Counted from the stretch's first letter, positions 50,092 through 59,275 are shown. The stretch is 64,000 nt of DNA from DASXSB01 sp036506275 (GCA_036506275.1 DASXSB010000111.1:12454-76453), one strand, 5' to 3'. The notes: generated from the sequence alone by a model not told the origin. Made by a program: numbers and translations.

Positions 50092-50535
50092 GTGGATTCC
50101 GGCGGCGTCGCCGATCTGGAGCGACGGCTCGAGCACCACTTTCTGGATCCCGCGCTCCTCGAGCGCGCGCTCACTCACACCTCGTACGCGTACGAGCATC
50201 CGCCCTCGCCGCACTCCGAGGGCCTCGCCCTCCTCGGCGATGCCGCCCTCGCGCTCGTCGTCGCGGAGTATCTGCTCGGGCAGGATCCGGACGCCGCCGT
50301 GGGCGTGCTCACGCCCCGGCGCGCCGAGCTCGTGTCGGGCGCGAACCTCGCGCGATGGGCGACGGATCTCGACCTGGGTGCGCTCGTGCGGCTCGGTCGC
50401 GGCGAGGAGCAGACGGGCGGGCGCGCGCGGGAGTCGATTCTCGCCACCACGCTCGAAGCCGTGCTCGGCGTGATCTACCTCGACGCCGGGCTGCCGGCGG
50501 TGCGACGGGCGGTGGCGCGTCTGGCCGTGTGGTAG
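50092..50535 (+). CDS. Truncated, degenerate RNase III domain protein
   Basis: 147 residues covering only the RNase III catalytic domain; the double-stranded RNA binding domain of Rnc is missing. LEHHFLDPALLERALTHTSYA and ILATTLEAVLGVIYLDAG are clear family text. The catalytic-metal signature ERLEFLGD reads EGLALLGD: Glu43 and Asp50 remain, the second Glu is Ala46. In the second signature ADTFEA-like text the Asp is Thr119, while Glu122 remains. So two of the four-plus acidic ligands are gone. It sits right behind fabF, where rnc often lies. GTG start 13 nt after fabF. Likely catalytically dead or altered. Confidence 0.8.
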   Translation: MDSGGVADLERRLEHHFLDPALLERALTHTSYAYEHPPSPHSEGLALLGDAALALVVAEYLLGQDPDAAVGVLTPRRAELVSGANLARWATDLDLGALVRLGRGEEQTGGRARESILATTLEAVLGVIYLDAGLPAVRRAVARLAVW

Positions 50536-50544
50536 GCTGGCCAC

Positions 50545-51684
50545 ATGCGCGTGTGGCCCGCCCGGCGGGCGCCGGCGCCAGGCGCTCCCGACGACATCGT
50601 CCTCGTCGCTGACCTTCTCGGTCGCAGCCTGGCGGGTGTTCTCGACGTGCAGGACCGCCACCTGCGCGCGGCGAGCGTGATCTTCCGCGGCCGCTTGCTC
50701 GTTCCCGCCGCCACCGCCATCGATCTCCTCATCGAGCGCTTCCGGGTTCTCGGCTACGAGCCCCTCATGCGTCCGGGCCGGGACGACGTCGTGATCCACG
50801 CCCTGCCGCGCCTGCGCGCCGCCGAGCGGCCGCGGGTGGCCGTGAACGTCATCCTGTTCCTCCTCACGTGCCTCTCCACGTTGGTGGCGGGGGCGATCTC
50901 GTTCGCGTCGCCCACCTTCGAACCGTTTGGTACGCGCTCGCTGGTGGGGCAATTGCTCACGGGCGCGCCGTTCGCGGCCACGCTCCTCGCCATCCTCGGC
51001 GTGCACGAGTTCGGGCACTACTTCACGGCGCGCTATTACAAGGCGTCGGTGACCTTGCCCTACTTCATCCCGGCGCCACCGCTCGTGATCTTCGGGACCT
51101 TCGGCGCCATCATCCGCATGCGCTCGCAAGCGCGCGATCGCAACTCGCTCTTCGACATCGCGGCGGCGGGGCCGATCGCGGGGCTGCTCGTCACCATCCC
51201 CGCCATCGTGGTGGGGCTCCAGTGGTCGGTGGTGGCCCCCCTCCCGCCCACGGGCGCTTTCCATCTCGGAGAGTCGCTGCTCATGAGGTTCTTCGTCTAC
51301 CTCGCCTTCGGGACGCTGCCGCCCGGCACCGACGTCTTCCTTCATCCGATCGCGGTGGCGGGGTGGGCGGGGTTGCTCGTCACCGCCCTCAACCTCTTCC
51401 CGGTCGGACAACTCGACGGCGGCCGCATCGCGTACGCGCTGTTCGGACGCCGGCATCGAACCGTGGGTATGGCGGCGTTCGCGTGCCTTCTCACCCTCGC
51501 CGTCGTCACGTGGTCACCGAACTGGCTCGTGTGGGCGGCGCTGCTCTTCTTTCTCGTCGGCTTTCACCACAGTCCGCCCCTCGACGACATCACGCCGCTC
51601 ACGCGGGGACGACGTCTTCTCGGCTTCGTCTGTCTCGCGCTCCTCGTCGTGCTGCTGCCGCCCGTCCCCCTGCAGTTTTCCTGA
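50545..51684 (+). CDS. Site-2-protease-like membrane metallopeptidase (M50)
   Basis: 379 residues. A soluble N-terminal region of about 90 residues, then some seven membrane helices. Zinc site HEFGH (154-158) and the third ligand Asp291 in LNLFPVGQLDGGR are intact; the PYFIPAPPLVIFGTFGAIIRMRS stretch resembles EGY1-type S2P proteases. Intramembrane cleavage of an anchored regulator is the expected role. ATG 9 nt after the RNase III-like gene. Confidence 0.88.
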   Translation: MRVWPARRAPAPGAPDDIVLVADLLGRSLAGVLDVQDRHLRAASVIFRGRLLVPAATAIDLLIERFRVLGYEPLMRPGRDDVVIHALPRLRAAERPRVAVNVILFLLTCLSTLVAGAISFASPTFEPFGTRSLVGQLLTGAPFAATLLAILGVHEFGHYFTARYYKASVTLPYFIPAPPLVIFGTFGAIIRMRSQARDRNSLFDIAAAGPIAGLLVTIPAIVVGLQWSVVAPLPPTGAFHLGESLLMRFFVYLAFGTLPPGTDVFLHPIAVAGWAGLLVTALNLFPVGQLDGGRIAYALFGRRHRTVGMAAFACLLTLAVVTWSPNWLVWAALLFFLVGFHHSPPLDDITPLTRGRRLLGFVCLALLVVLLPPVPLQFS

Positions 51685-51732
51685 CGTCGTTCGCGATGGC
51701 GGCGCCGTAACACCGCCGTCATCCGGCGGCGC

Positions 51733-51762
51733 ATGACAGACGCGGCAGGCGTGCGCTACTAT
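51733..51762 (+). promoter_or_regulatory. Promoter of the glutamine-synthetase-like gene, predicted leaderless
   Basis: ATGACA (51733-51738), 18 nt spacer, TACTAT (51757-51762), then 7 nt to the ATG. The transcript should start at or beside the start codon, which has no ribosome site. Confidence 0.5.
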
Positions 51763-51769
51763 CCGCGCC

Positions 51770-53140
51770 ATGCCGGGCCGGCTCGATGCGAAGACCCTCG
51801 AACGGCTCGTCCGCAAGGACGAGATCGACACCGTGCTCATGGTGTTCGCCGACGGGTACGGGCGTCTTCTCGGCAAACGCGTGGTCGGCCGGTACTTCCT
51901 CGACGCGGCGGTGGAGGGCGTGCACGCCTGCATCTATCTCTTCACCGTCGACATGGAGATGGAGCCGCTGCCCGGCTTCAAGCTCACGTCCTGGGAGCGC
52001 GGGTACGGCGACATGAAGCTGGTTCCGGACCTCGCCACCCTGCGCGTGATCCCGTGGCTTCCCAAGACCGCGCTCGTGTTCTGCGACGTCTACTCCGAGG
52101 AGGGCGAGCCCATCGAGGAGGCGCCGCGATGGGTCCTCAAGCGACAGGTGGAGAAAGCGGCCGCGTTCGGATACGTGGTGAAGACGGCGGCCGAGCTCGA
52201 GCTCTACTGCTTCCGCGAATCGTTCGAGCAAGCGCGCGCGAAGCGCTACCACGATCTGACCCCCGTGTCCGGGTACCTCGAGGACTACCACATCCTCCAG
52301 ACCACGAAGGAGGAGCCGCTCATCCGCGCCATCCGCAACGGCATGGAAGCTGCCGACGTGCCCGTGGAGACGTCGAAGGGCGAATGGGGGCGCGGCCAGG
52401 AGGAGATCAACCTCCGCTACGCGGAGGCGCTCGAGATGGCCGATCGCACCGCCCTCTACAAGCACGGCGCGAAGGAGATCGCCCACCTCCAGGGGACGTC
52501 GGTGACATTCATGGCCAAGTACGACGCCGGCGCCGCCGGATCGTCGTTCCATCTCCATTCGTCGCTGTGGGACCGTAGCGGCCGGCGCGCGCTCTTCGCC
52601 CCCGCCGCTCACGGCGAGGGCGGCAAGGCGGGCGCGCTCTTCGGCGGATGGCTCGGCGGCCAGATGGCCCTCGCCCGCGAGCTCGCGTACTTCTACGCGC
52701 CCACCGTGAACTCCTACAAGCGGTACCAGAGCGGCTCCTTCGCGCCCACGCGCATCGCGGCCGGGCGCGACAACCGGACGTGCGGCTTTCGACTGTGCGG
52801 GGAAGGGAGCGGCTTCCGCGTCGAGAACCGCATTCCGGGCGCCGACGCCAATCCCTACCTCGCCTTCGCGGCCACCATCGCCGCCGGCCTCCACGGCCTC
52901 ACCAACCGCCTGAAGGCGCCCAAGCTCTACGAGGGCAACGCGTACGAGGACGCCACCTTGCCCCAGGTGCCGAAGACGCTGCGGGAAGCGATCACCGAGC
53001 TGGAGCGGTCGAAGGCGGCGCGGACGGCGTTCGGCGCGCGCGTCGTCGAGCATTACCTGCATGCGGCGCGACTGGAGCAGGAGGCCTTCGACCGCGCGGT
53101 GACGGACTGGGAGCTCGTGCGCAACTTCGAGCGCATCTGA
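51770..53140 (+). CDS. Glutamine synthetase family protein (GlnA-like, PuuA/GlnT type)
   Basis: 456 residues. Domain order of glutamine synthetase: beta-grasp N-domain (DEIDTVLMVFADGYGRLLGKRV) and catalytic barrel with the metal-binding AELELYCF, GRGQEEINLRYAEALEMAD, SFHLHSSLWD, and the R-rich RIPGADANPYLAFAATIAAG. The nucleotide-binding loop NRTCGFRLCGEGSGFRVENR is typical of the gamma-glutamyl-polyamine or small-amine ligases rather than GlnA. The amine partner is unknown. Followed at 10 nt by an SDR gene and the ABC transporter, so it may handle a taken-up amine. Confidence 0.9.
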   Translation: MPGRLDAKTLERLVRKDEIDTVLMVFADGYGRLLGKRVVGRYFLDAAVEGVHACIYLFTVDMEMEPLPGFKLTSWERGYGDMKLVPDLATLRVIPWLPKTALVFCDVYSEEGEPIEEAPRWVLKRQVEKAAAFGYVVKTAAELELYCFRESFEQARAKRYHDLTPVSGYLEDYHILQTTKEEPLIRAIRNGMEAADVPVETSKGEWGRGQEEINLRYAEALEMADRTALYKHGAKEIAHLQGTSVTFMAKYDAGAAGSSFHLHSSLWDRSGRRALFAPAAHGEGGKAGALFGGWLGGQMALARELAYFYAPTVNSYKRYQSGSFAPTRIAAGRDNRTCGFRLCGEGSGFRVENRIPGADANPYLAFAATIAAGLHGLTNRLKAPKLYEGNAYEDATLPQVPKTLREAITELERSKAARTAFGARVVEHYLHAARLEQEAFDRAVTDWELVRNFERI

Positions 53141-53150
53141 GGGGAGTGGA

Positions 53151-53915
53151 ATGGGCGAGCGGTTGAAGGGGAAGGTGGCGTTCATCACGGGCGCGGGAAT
53201 GGGGATGGGGCGCGAGGCGGCGTTGCTGTTCGCGGAAGAGGGCGCGCGCGTGGTCGTCGCCGACCTCGACGAGGAGGCGGCCAAGGACACGGTGGCGAAG
53301 GTGGAAGGGGCGCGGGGGGAGGCGCTCGCCGTCACCGGGGACGTCGCCGTGGAAGCCGACGTGGAGCGGATGATCGCGGCCGGCGTCCGCCACTTCGGAG
53401 CGCTCCACGTCCTGCACAACAACGCGGGCGTGCTCTGGAAGGACCGCGACCGCTCCGTGCTCGAAACCGACGGGCGGTGGTGGGATCGCGTGATGGCGAT
53501 CAACCTCAAGTCCGTGTTCTGGACGACGAAGTACGGGATTCCCGAAATGCGCCGGGCGGGGGGCGGCTCCATCATCAACATGGGATCGGTGTCGGCGCTG
53601 GCGGGGTTCACACGCGCCCAGGACGCCTACACGGCGGCCAAGGGCGGCCTCATCTCGCTCACCAAGTCGCTCGCCATCCAGTTCGCCAAGGACAGGATCC
53701 GCTGCAACGTGATCCACCCCGGTATCGTCGACACGCCGCTCCAGGCGCCGTACCTGACCGACGCCATCCGCAAGGAGTTCGAGACCGGCATCCCGCTCGG
53801 CCGCATCGCCCACCCGCGCGAGATCGCGTACGTCGCGCTCTTCCTCGCCAGCGACGAGTCGTCGTTCATGACCGGCGCCGAGCTGGTGGTGGACGGCGGC
53901 TTCACCGCCGGCTGA
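53151..53915 (+). CDS. SDR-family oxidoreductase
   Basis: 254 residues, classical short-chain dehydrogenase: GAGMGMGREAALLFAEEGARVVVADLDE cofactor domain with the Asp that prefers NAD, NNAGVLWKDRD, INMGSVSALAG, YTAAKGG (active-site Tyr and Lys) and MTGAELVVDGGF end. Probably reduces or oxidises an alcohol. Starts 10 nt behind the glutamine-synthetase-like gene and ends 2 nt before the permease. Confidence 0.9.
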   Translation: MGERLKGKVAFITGAGMGMGREAALLFAEEGARVVVADLDEEAAKDTVAKVEGARGEALAVTGDVAVEADVERMIAAGVRHFGALHVLHNNAGVLWKDRDRSVLETDGRWWDRVMAINLKSVFWTTKYGIPEMRRAGGGSIINMGSVSALAGFTRAQDAYTAAKGGLISLTKSLAIQFAKDRIRCNVIHPGIVDTPLQAPYLTDAIRKEFETGIPLGRIAHPREIAYVALFLASDESSFMTGAELVVDGGFTAG

Positions 53916-53917
53916 CG

Positions 53918-55591
53918 ATGGCCTCGGTCTCCGCGCGCGCGTCGGCACCGCCGTTCACGCGGCTGGGGTCGGGCGACCTTGCGCTGACGCTGCTCGCCCT
54001 CGGGCTCCTCCTGCTCTTGGGCGCGTTCGTGGTGTGGCCGGTGGCGAAGATCCTCGCTCTCAGCGTGGTGGGGCCGGCGGGCCTCACCCTCGCGCACTAT
54101 GCCGAGTTCTTCAGCACCTGGCGTCTGTTCCGCATCCTCGTCAACAGCCTTCTCGTCTCCGCTGTCTCCACCGTGCTCACCGTGGTCGTCGCCGTCGTCC
54201 TCGCGTACGCGGTCACCCGCACCGACATCCCGGGCAAGCGGTTCATCTCACTCATGAGCCTGCTTCCCCTCGTGTCACCGCCGTTTCTCGTGTCGCTCGC
54301 ATTCATCCTGCTTCTCGGCCGCAACGGCGTGATCACGCGCGCCCTCGGTCTCGAGTGGTCGATCTACGGCTTCCAGGGGATCGTGGTCGCCCAGGTCTTC
54401 ACCTTCCTTCCCTCCGCCTACATCCTCCTCGCGAACGTGCTCGGCAACATCGACGTCGCCCTGGAGGAGGCGGCGGAAAATCTGGGCGCGGGCGCGCTCG
54501 CGACCCTGCGCCGGGTCACGCTCGCGCTCGCGCGCCCCGGCCTGGCCTCGGCGGCGCTCATCGTGTTCATCCTCTGCATGACGGACTTCGGCAACCCCAT
54601 CCTCGTCGGCGGCCGCTACAACGTCCTCGCCACCGAGATCTACGCCCAGGTCATCGGGATGAACGACTTCGCGAGCGCGGCCACCATGAGCGTCGTGCTC
54701 CTGGTGCCGTGTCTCGCCGCCTATCTGTTGAACACGTACTGGGTGGGCTCCGGCTCCTACGTCACGGTTTCCGCGGGCGCCCGCACCACGCTCCGCCCCA
54801 CGCCGCCCGCCGTGCGGTGGTCGTTGTTCGTGGTGGCGGGCGCCTTCGCCCTCGGGATCGCGGTGATCTACGCCCTCATCCCGCTCGGCTCCTTCGTCCG
54901 GCTGTGGGGGAGCGACTGGTCGCTGTCGCTCGGTCATTACGCGCTCGGATCGACCGCGGAAGGCGCGTGGCCGGTGTGGAACAGCGTGCGCCTCGCCCTC
55001 GTGACGGCGGCCGTCGGCACCGCGGTCGCCCTCGTCACCGCGTACGTCGTCGAGCGTCGGCGCCCGCCCGGCGCGCGCGTGATCGCGTTTCTGAGCTTGC
55101 TGCCGGCCGCGTTGCCGGGGACGGTGGTCGGCGTCGGCTACATCCTCGCCTTCAACGTGCCGCCGCTGCTCCTCACCGGAACGATCTGGATCCTCGTCAC
55201 GAGCGTCGTGTTCTGGAAATTCCCGGTGGCGGTGCTGGCCGCCGTCAACACGCTGAAGCAGATCGACCCCGCCCTCGAGGATGCGGCGGTGAGCCTGGGC
55301 GCGGGCGGTGTGCGAACGTTCGCGCAGGTCGTCCTCCCGCTCCTCAAAGGCACGGCCTTCTCGATCTTCGTCTACTTCTTCATCAACGGCATGGTGACCG
55401 TGAGCGCGGTGATCTTCCTCATCTATCCCGGGTTCAACCTCGCGTCGGTCGCCATCCTGGCCCAGGTCGAGAACGGCTACCCGGGAGTCGCGTGCGCGCT
55501 CGGGACCCTGGTGCTCACCATCGTGCTGGCGACGGTGGTGGCGTTTCGCTTCCTCGTGGGAGGAGAGCGGGTCGCGATCCTCAAGATGTGA
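53918..55591 (+). CDS. ABC transporter permease, fused two-domain (FbpB/PhnU-like)
   Basis: 557 residues with about 12 membrane helices, two repeats of the six-helix permease fold in one chain. Each half has an EAA loop: EEAAENLGAGALATLRRVTL near residue 185 and EDAAVSLGAGGVRTFAQVVLP near residue 455. Such fused permeases serve ferric ion, thiamine or 2-aminoethylphosphonate import. With a binding protein and ATPase that follow, the transporter is complete. Confidence 0.92.
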   Translation: MASVSARASAPPFTRLGSGDLALTLLALGLLLLLGAFVVWPVAKILALSVVGPAGLTLAHYAEFFSTWRLFRILVNSLLVSAVSTVLTVVVAVVLAYAVTRTDIPGKRFISLMSLLPLVSPPFLVSLAFILLLGRNGVITRALGLEWSIYGFQGIVVAQVFTFLPSAYILLANVLGNIDVALEEAAENLGAGALATLRRVTLALARPGLASAALIVFILCMTDFGNPILVGGRYNVLATEIYAQVIGMNDFASAATMSVVLLVPCLAAYLLNTYWVGSGSYVTVSAGARTTLRPTPPAVRWSLFVVAGAFALGIAVIYALIPLGSFVRLWGSDWSLSLGHYALGSTAEGAWPVWNSVRLALVTAAVGTAVALVTAYVVERRRPPGARVIAFLSLLPAALPGTVVGVGYILAFNVPPLLLTGTIWILVTSVVFWKFPVAVLAAVNTLKQIDPALEDAAVSLGAGGVRTFAQVVLPLLKGTAFSIFVYFFINGMVTVSAVIFLIYPGFNLASVAILAQVENGYPGVACALGTLVLTIVLATVVAFRFLVGGERVAILKM

Positions 55592-55644
55592 GGGACACAC
55601 GCGCGCCGGCGCCCACGCCGCCGGCGACGAAAAGGAGATCGCCG

Positions 55645-56649
55645 ATGCCTCGGTTCCTCGCCGCTCTGCTCGCTCTCGTCCTCCTCCTGCCGCTCGGGCC
55701 CGTGGCGGCGCCGGGCGCGGAAGACAAGCTCGTCATCTACACCGCCTACGAGGAAAACGAGCTCAAGACGTTCTGGGAGCAGTTCAAGAAGGATCTGCCC
55801 GACCTCGCCGCCAAGGCCTCGTACATTCGCGGCTCCACGGGGCCGATCATCGCCCGCGTGGAAGCGGAGAAGGCGAATCCGCAGGCGGACGTGATCTGGG
55901 GTGTGTTCAACGATTACCTGACGGGCGCCGGCAAGAAGGGACTGCTGGAGGCGTACGCGGCGAAGGAGTCGGACCGGATCCCCGCGCGCTTCAAGCATCC
56001 CGACAACCTGTGGCAGGGCGTGACGCTGCTCACGGTGGCTTTTGCCGTCAACCAGAAGAAGATGGCGGAGCTGAAGCTGGACCCGCCGCGCACGTGGGCC
56101 GACCTCACCGACGCCAAGTACAAGGGCCACATCGTGATGTCGAATCCGTCCACGTCCGGGACCGCCTATCTGGTGCTCGCCAGTCACGTCACGCGCCTCG
56201 GCGAGGACAAGGCGTTCCACTACTACGAGGCGCTCGACAAGAACCTCTCCCAGGTCACGAAGTCGGGTGGCGCCCCCGGACGCATGGCGGCGTCGGGGGA
56301 GACGCCCATCGGGGTGGCCCTCGCCTACGAGGTGGAAGTGGCCAAGAAGCAGGGCGCGCCCATCGACGTGATCTTTCCGTCCGACGGCATTCCGTGGACG
56401 TTCGAGGGCAACGCGCTCGCGAAGGGCGCCAAGAATCCCCAGAACGCGCGCCGCTTCCTGGACTGGGCGGTGTCGAAATCGGCGATGGGGTCCTACGCGG
56501 AGTGGCGGGGCTCCGGCATCACGCGCACGGACGTCGCCGTGAGCGGGCCGCGGATCACCGAGATGAATCTCATCAACCTCGATTTCGTGAAGGCGGCGGA
56601 CGACAAGGACCGGCTCGTGAAGAAGTGGCTGGAGAAGTTCTCGAGGTAA
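55645..56649 (+). CDS. ABC transporter substrate-binding protein (Fe3+/2-aminoethylphosphonate type)
   Basis: 334 residues, signal peptide (FLAALLALVLLLPLGPVAAPG), then the family-1 fold: LVIYTAYEENELKTFWEQF, YIRGSTGPIIARVEAEKANPQADVIWG, SNPSTSGTAYLVLAS, TPIGVALAYEVEVAKKQGAPIDVIFP. The last segments match the 2-aminoethylphosphonate or iron-binding AfuA/FbpA type without deciding between them. ATG with AAGGAG 10 nt upstream. Coupled to an ATPase gene one base later. Confidence 0.92.
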   Translation: MPRFLAALLALVLLLPLGPVAAPGAEDKLVIYTAYEENELKTFWEQFKKDLPDLAAKASYIRGSTGPIIARVEAEKANPQADVIWGVFNDYLTGAGKKGLLEAYAAKESDRIPARFKHPDNLWQGVTLLTVAFAVNQKKMAELKLDPPRTWADLTDAKYKGHIVMSNPSTSGTAYLVLASHVTRLGEDKAFHYYEALDKNLSQVTKSGGAPGRMAASGETPIGVALAYEVEVAKKQGAPIDVIFPSDGIPWTFEGNALAKGAKNPQNARRFLDWAVSKSAMGSYAEWRGSGITRTDVAVSGPRITEMNLINLDFVKAADDKDRLVKKWLEKFSR

Positions 56650-56650
56650 C

Positions 56651-57727
56651 GTGCGCATCCGTCTCCGCGGCGTCACCAAGCGCTTCGCCGGCGCCACCGC
56701 CGTCGACGACCTGTCTCTCGACATCGCGCGCGGCGAGCTCGTGAGCCTGGTGGGAGGCTCCGGGTGCGGCAAGACCACCACCCTCCGTCTCATCGCCGGC
56801 TTCGAGCGGCCGGATGCGGGGGAGGTGCTCTTCGACGATCGCGTGGTGAACACGGTGACGCCGCGGGCGCGGGGCGTGGGCATCGTCTTCCAGTCCTACG
56901 CGTTGTTCCCGACCATGACTGTCGCCGACAACATCGCGTTCGGCCTCCGCGTCGCCCGCCGGCCGTCGGCGGAAATCCGGGCGCGGGTGGCCGAGCTGGT
57001 GGCGCTCACCCATCTGGGTGGCTTCGAGAGCCGTTATCCCCACCAGCTTTCCGGGGGTCAGCAGCAGCGCGTCGCGCTCGCGCGCGCCCTCGCCCGGCGT
57101 CCACAGATCCTGCTCCTGGACGAGCCGCTGTCCGCGCTCGATGCCAAGATCCGCCTCCGCCTCCGCGGCGAGATCCGGAAGATCCAGACCCACCTCGGCA
57201 TCACCACCGTCTACGTGACGCACGATCAGGAGGAAGCGCTCTCCATCGCCGATCGCATCGCCGTCATGCGGGCGGGGCGCATCGAGCAGGTAGGCCGCCC
57301 GCAGGAGATCTACGCGGCGCCCCGGACCGATTTCGTCGCCGACTTCATCGGCCTCTCCAACCTCATGACGTGCCGGGTGGCGTCGGCGGCGGAGGGACTG
57401 GTGGAATGGGAGGGCGAGCGCTTCCGCGTGGACGTGGGCGGCGCTCCCGACGGCGCCTCCGTCACCGTCTCCGTGCGCCCGGAAAAGCTCGCGCTCGTCG
57501 TCGACGGTATCGCCGACGGCATCCCGAACCGATTGAAGGGCGTGCTCGAGGTCGTGACCTTCCTCGGTCCTTTCGTCCGGCTCGAGGTCAGCGTGCACGG
57601 GCGGCCGTTCTGGGTCGACATGCCCACCGCGCGGGCGTCGGCGCTCGAGCGTCGCAAGCCGCTCACGCTCGGCTTCGCGGCTACCGACGCCGTCGTCCTC
57701 GCCGGCGCCGCGCCCACGGCGCCGTGA
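56651..57727 (+). CDS. ABC transporter ATP-binding protein (FbpC/PotA-like)
   Basis: 358 residues. Walker A GGSGCGKTTT, Q-loop, signature LSGGQQQRVALARAL, Walker B ILLLDEPLSALD, switch YVTHDQEEALSIADRI, and a C-terminal TOBE domain (VTVSVRPEKLAL, GVLEVVTFLGPFVRLEV). Energises the permease in front of it. GTG start 1 nt after the binding-protein gene. Confidence 0.94.
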   Translation: MRIRLRGVTKRFAGATAVDDLSLDIARGELVSLVGGSGCGKTTTLRLIAGFERPDAGEVLFDDRVVNTVTPRARGVGIVFQSYALFPTMTVADNIAFGLRVARRPSAEIRARVAELVALTHLGGFESRYPHQLSGGQQQRVALARALARRPQILLLDEPLSALDAKIRLRLRGEIRKIQTHLGITTVYVTHDQEEALSIADRIAVMRAGRIEQVGRPQEIYAAPRTDFVADFIGLSNLMTCRVASAAEGLVEWEGERFRVDVGGAPDGASVTVSVRPEKLALVVDGIADGIPNRLKGVLEVVTFLGPFVRLEVSVHGRPFWVDMPTARASALERRKPLTLGFAATDAVVLAGAAPTAP

Positions 57728-58458
57728 GCCTGCACGGCCGCACGGCGCTGGTGACGGGCGCGGCGCGCGGGATCGGCCTCGCCATCGCGGAGCGCCTCGC
57801 CCGGGAGGGCGCGAACGTCGCCCTCGTGGACCGCGACCCCCGCGTGGAGGCGACGGCGGCTCCGTTCAAGGAGGCGGGGATGGCGGTCGTCGCCGACCTC
57901 ACGCGCACGGCGGAGGTCGACGCCGCCGTCCGGCTCGTCCACGACCGGTGGGAGCGCCTCGACATCGTGGTCAACAACGCCGGCATCACCGGGCGCTCCT
58001 ATCCGATCTGGGAGCTGACCGACGAGGACTGGCATTCGGTGATCGCGGCCGACCTCACCGCCGTCTTCCTCGTCTGTCGCGCCGCCCTCCGCGTGATGCT
58101 CCCGCGCGGAAGCGGTCGCATCGTCAACGTGGCCTCGATCGCGGGCAAGGAGGGCAACCCCACGCTGGTCCCGTACTCGTCCGCCAAGGCGGGCGTCATC
58201 GGCCTCACGAAGGCGCTCGCCAAAGAAGTGGTGACGCGCGGCATCCTCGTGAACGCGGTGGCTCCGGCCGTGATCGGTACCGAGCTCTTGAAGCAGATGA
58301 CGCCGGAGACCGTGAATCTCCTGGTGTCGAAGATCCCGATGGGGCGCGTGGGGCGACCCGACGAGGTGGCGGCGCTGGTGGCGTGGCTGGCGTCGGACGA
58401 GTGCTCGTTCTCGACGGGCGCCGTCTACGATCTCTCCGGCGGCCGCGCCACGTACTGA
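57724..58458 (+). CDS. SDR-family oxidoreductase
   Basis: 244 residues. GAARGIGLAIAERLAREGANVALVDRD, NNAGITGRSYPIWELTDEDW, NVASIAGKEGNPTLVPYSSAKAG (Ser, Tyr, Lys) and FSTGAVYDLSGGR. Resembles FabG-like or sugar dehydrogenases. GTG start in a GTGA overlap with the ATPase gene. It is the last gene of the transporter operon and overlaps the convergent NUDIX gene by 34 nt. Confidence 0.88.
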   Translation: MSLHGRTALVTGAARGIGLAIAERLAREGANVALVDRDPRVEATAAPFKEAGMAVVADLTRTAEVDAAVRLVHDRWERLDIVVNNAGITGRSYPIWELTDEDWHSVIAADLTAVFLVCRAALRVMLPRGSGRIVNVASIAGKEGNPTLVPYSSAKAGVIGLTKALAKEVVTRGILVNAVAPAVIGTELLKQMTPETVNLLVSKIPMGRVGRPDEVAALVAWLASDECSFSTGAVYDLSGGRATY

Positions 58459-58967
58459 AGCAGCGTCATCTTTGACACCGACTCCACGATCTCGCCCTCG
58501 ATGGCCATCCGCACCGCGTCCGCCAACGGCACCACCCGCCGCTCCAGGAACTCGTCGGAGTCGGCGGGCAGGGGATCGGGGGAGAGGTCGCGCGCGACGT
58601 AGCAGTACGCCTCCTCGTCGAGATATGCGTTGGAGGGCAGGAAGCGCGTGAGGAAGACGAGCTCGCGCGCGCGGTAGCCTCCCTCCTCGCGCAGTTCCCG
58701 CTGCGCCGCCGCTTCCGGCGCTTCTCCCGGGAGCGCACCGCCGCCGGGCAGCTCCCACGACAGCGCACGCGCCAGGTGACGATACTGGCGGACGAGGAGC
58801 ACGTGGCCGGCGTCGACGAAGGGCAGCACGCCGACGGTGACACCCACGGCGAGGATGGGATAGATCCGCTCGGTGCCGTCGGGCAGCCGCCAGGTGTCCT
58901 CGCGCAGCGTGAGGCGGCCGCGCGTGTATCGACTGGTGGAGCCGAGGGGACGCCAGGCGTCGGGCAC
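58425..58967 (-). CDS. NUDIX hydrolase, ADP-ribose pyrophosphatase-like
   Basis: 180 residues with an intact Nudix box (GGALPGEAPEAAAQRELREEGG), preceded by VRQYRHLARALSWELPGG, the ADP-ribose pyrophosphatase-type N-terminal segment. Cleaves nucleoside diphosphate-linked compounds. GTG start chosen because TATACT lies 8 nt upstream (predicted leaderless); longer in-frame starts would run through the next, divergent promoter. Its 3' end overlaps the SDR by 34 nt. Confidence 0.85.
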   Translation of the reverse strand: MPDAWRPLGSTSRYTRGRLTLREDTWRLPDGTERIYPILAVGVTVGVLPFVDAGHVLLVRQYRHLARALSWELPGGGALPGEAPEAAAQRELREEGGYRARELVFLTRFLPSNAYLDEEAYCYVARDLSPDPLPADSDEFLERRVVPLADAVRMAIEGEIVESVSKMTLLQYVARPPERS

Positions 58968-58975
58968 CGCCGCGG

Positions 58976-58981
58976 AGTATA
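58976..58981 (-). promoter_or_regulatory. -10 box of the NUDIX gene, leaderless placement
   Basis: TATACT reads on the minus strand with only 8 nt before the GTG. No -35 box stands out at the usual distance. Confidence 0.35.
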
Positions 58982-58997
58982 AGCGGAGGGCGGCGCG

Positions 58998-59027
58998 TTG
59001 ACACGTCCGGAGGCACGCCGGTATCGT
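58998..59027 (+). promoter_or_regulatory. Promoter of the small protein gene at 59037
   Basis: TTGACA (58998-59003), 18 nt spacer, TATCGT (59022-59027), 9 nt to the ATG. Near-leaderless. Confidence 0.45.
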
Positions 59028-59036
59028 AGACGCACG

Positions 59037-59267
59037 ATGCCGCGAGAACGTCCCGTCGATGTGCTCATGAAGAAGCTCGTGCATGCGATCGAGGTGTCGC
59101 TGGCCGCTACCGACGCCGCGCGCGACGCCGTGCAAGAGATCCTCAAGCGCGGCGCCGACACCGGCATCTTCTTCACGGGGACGCGCGGCCGCGGCAACCC
59201 CTCCTTCGAGCTCACCGCGCAGGACAAGGAATTCCTGCGAGCCGTTTCCATCAAGCCCGACCGCTGA
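59037..59267 (+). CDS. Small protein of unknown function, 76 residues
   Basis: Soluble, basic N-terminus and a helix VLMKKLVHAIEVSLAATDAARDAVQEILKRGADTGIFFTGTRG. I do not recognise a family. The ATG is placed nine bases behind a good -10 box and has no ribosome site, so a leaderless or near-leaderless message is likely. It leads a run of plus-strand genes. Confidence 0.65.
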   Translation: MPRERPVDVLMKKLVHAIEVSLAATDAARDAVQEILKRGADTGIFFTGTRGRGNPSFELTAQDKEFLRAVSIKPDR

Positions 59268-59275
59268 CGCGGCCG

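Noticed and set aside
47115..50174. A 1019-codon minus-strand open frame across the fab genes
   Set aside because: Shadow of fabD-fabG-acpP-fabF; low-complexity composition and no ribosome site.
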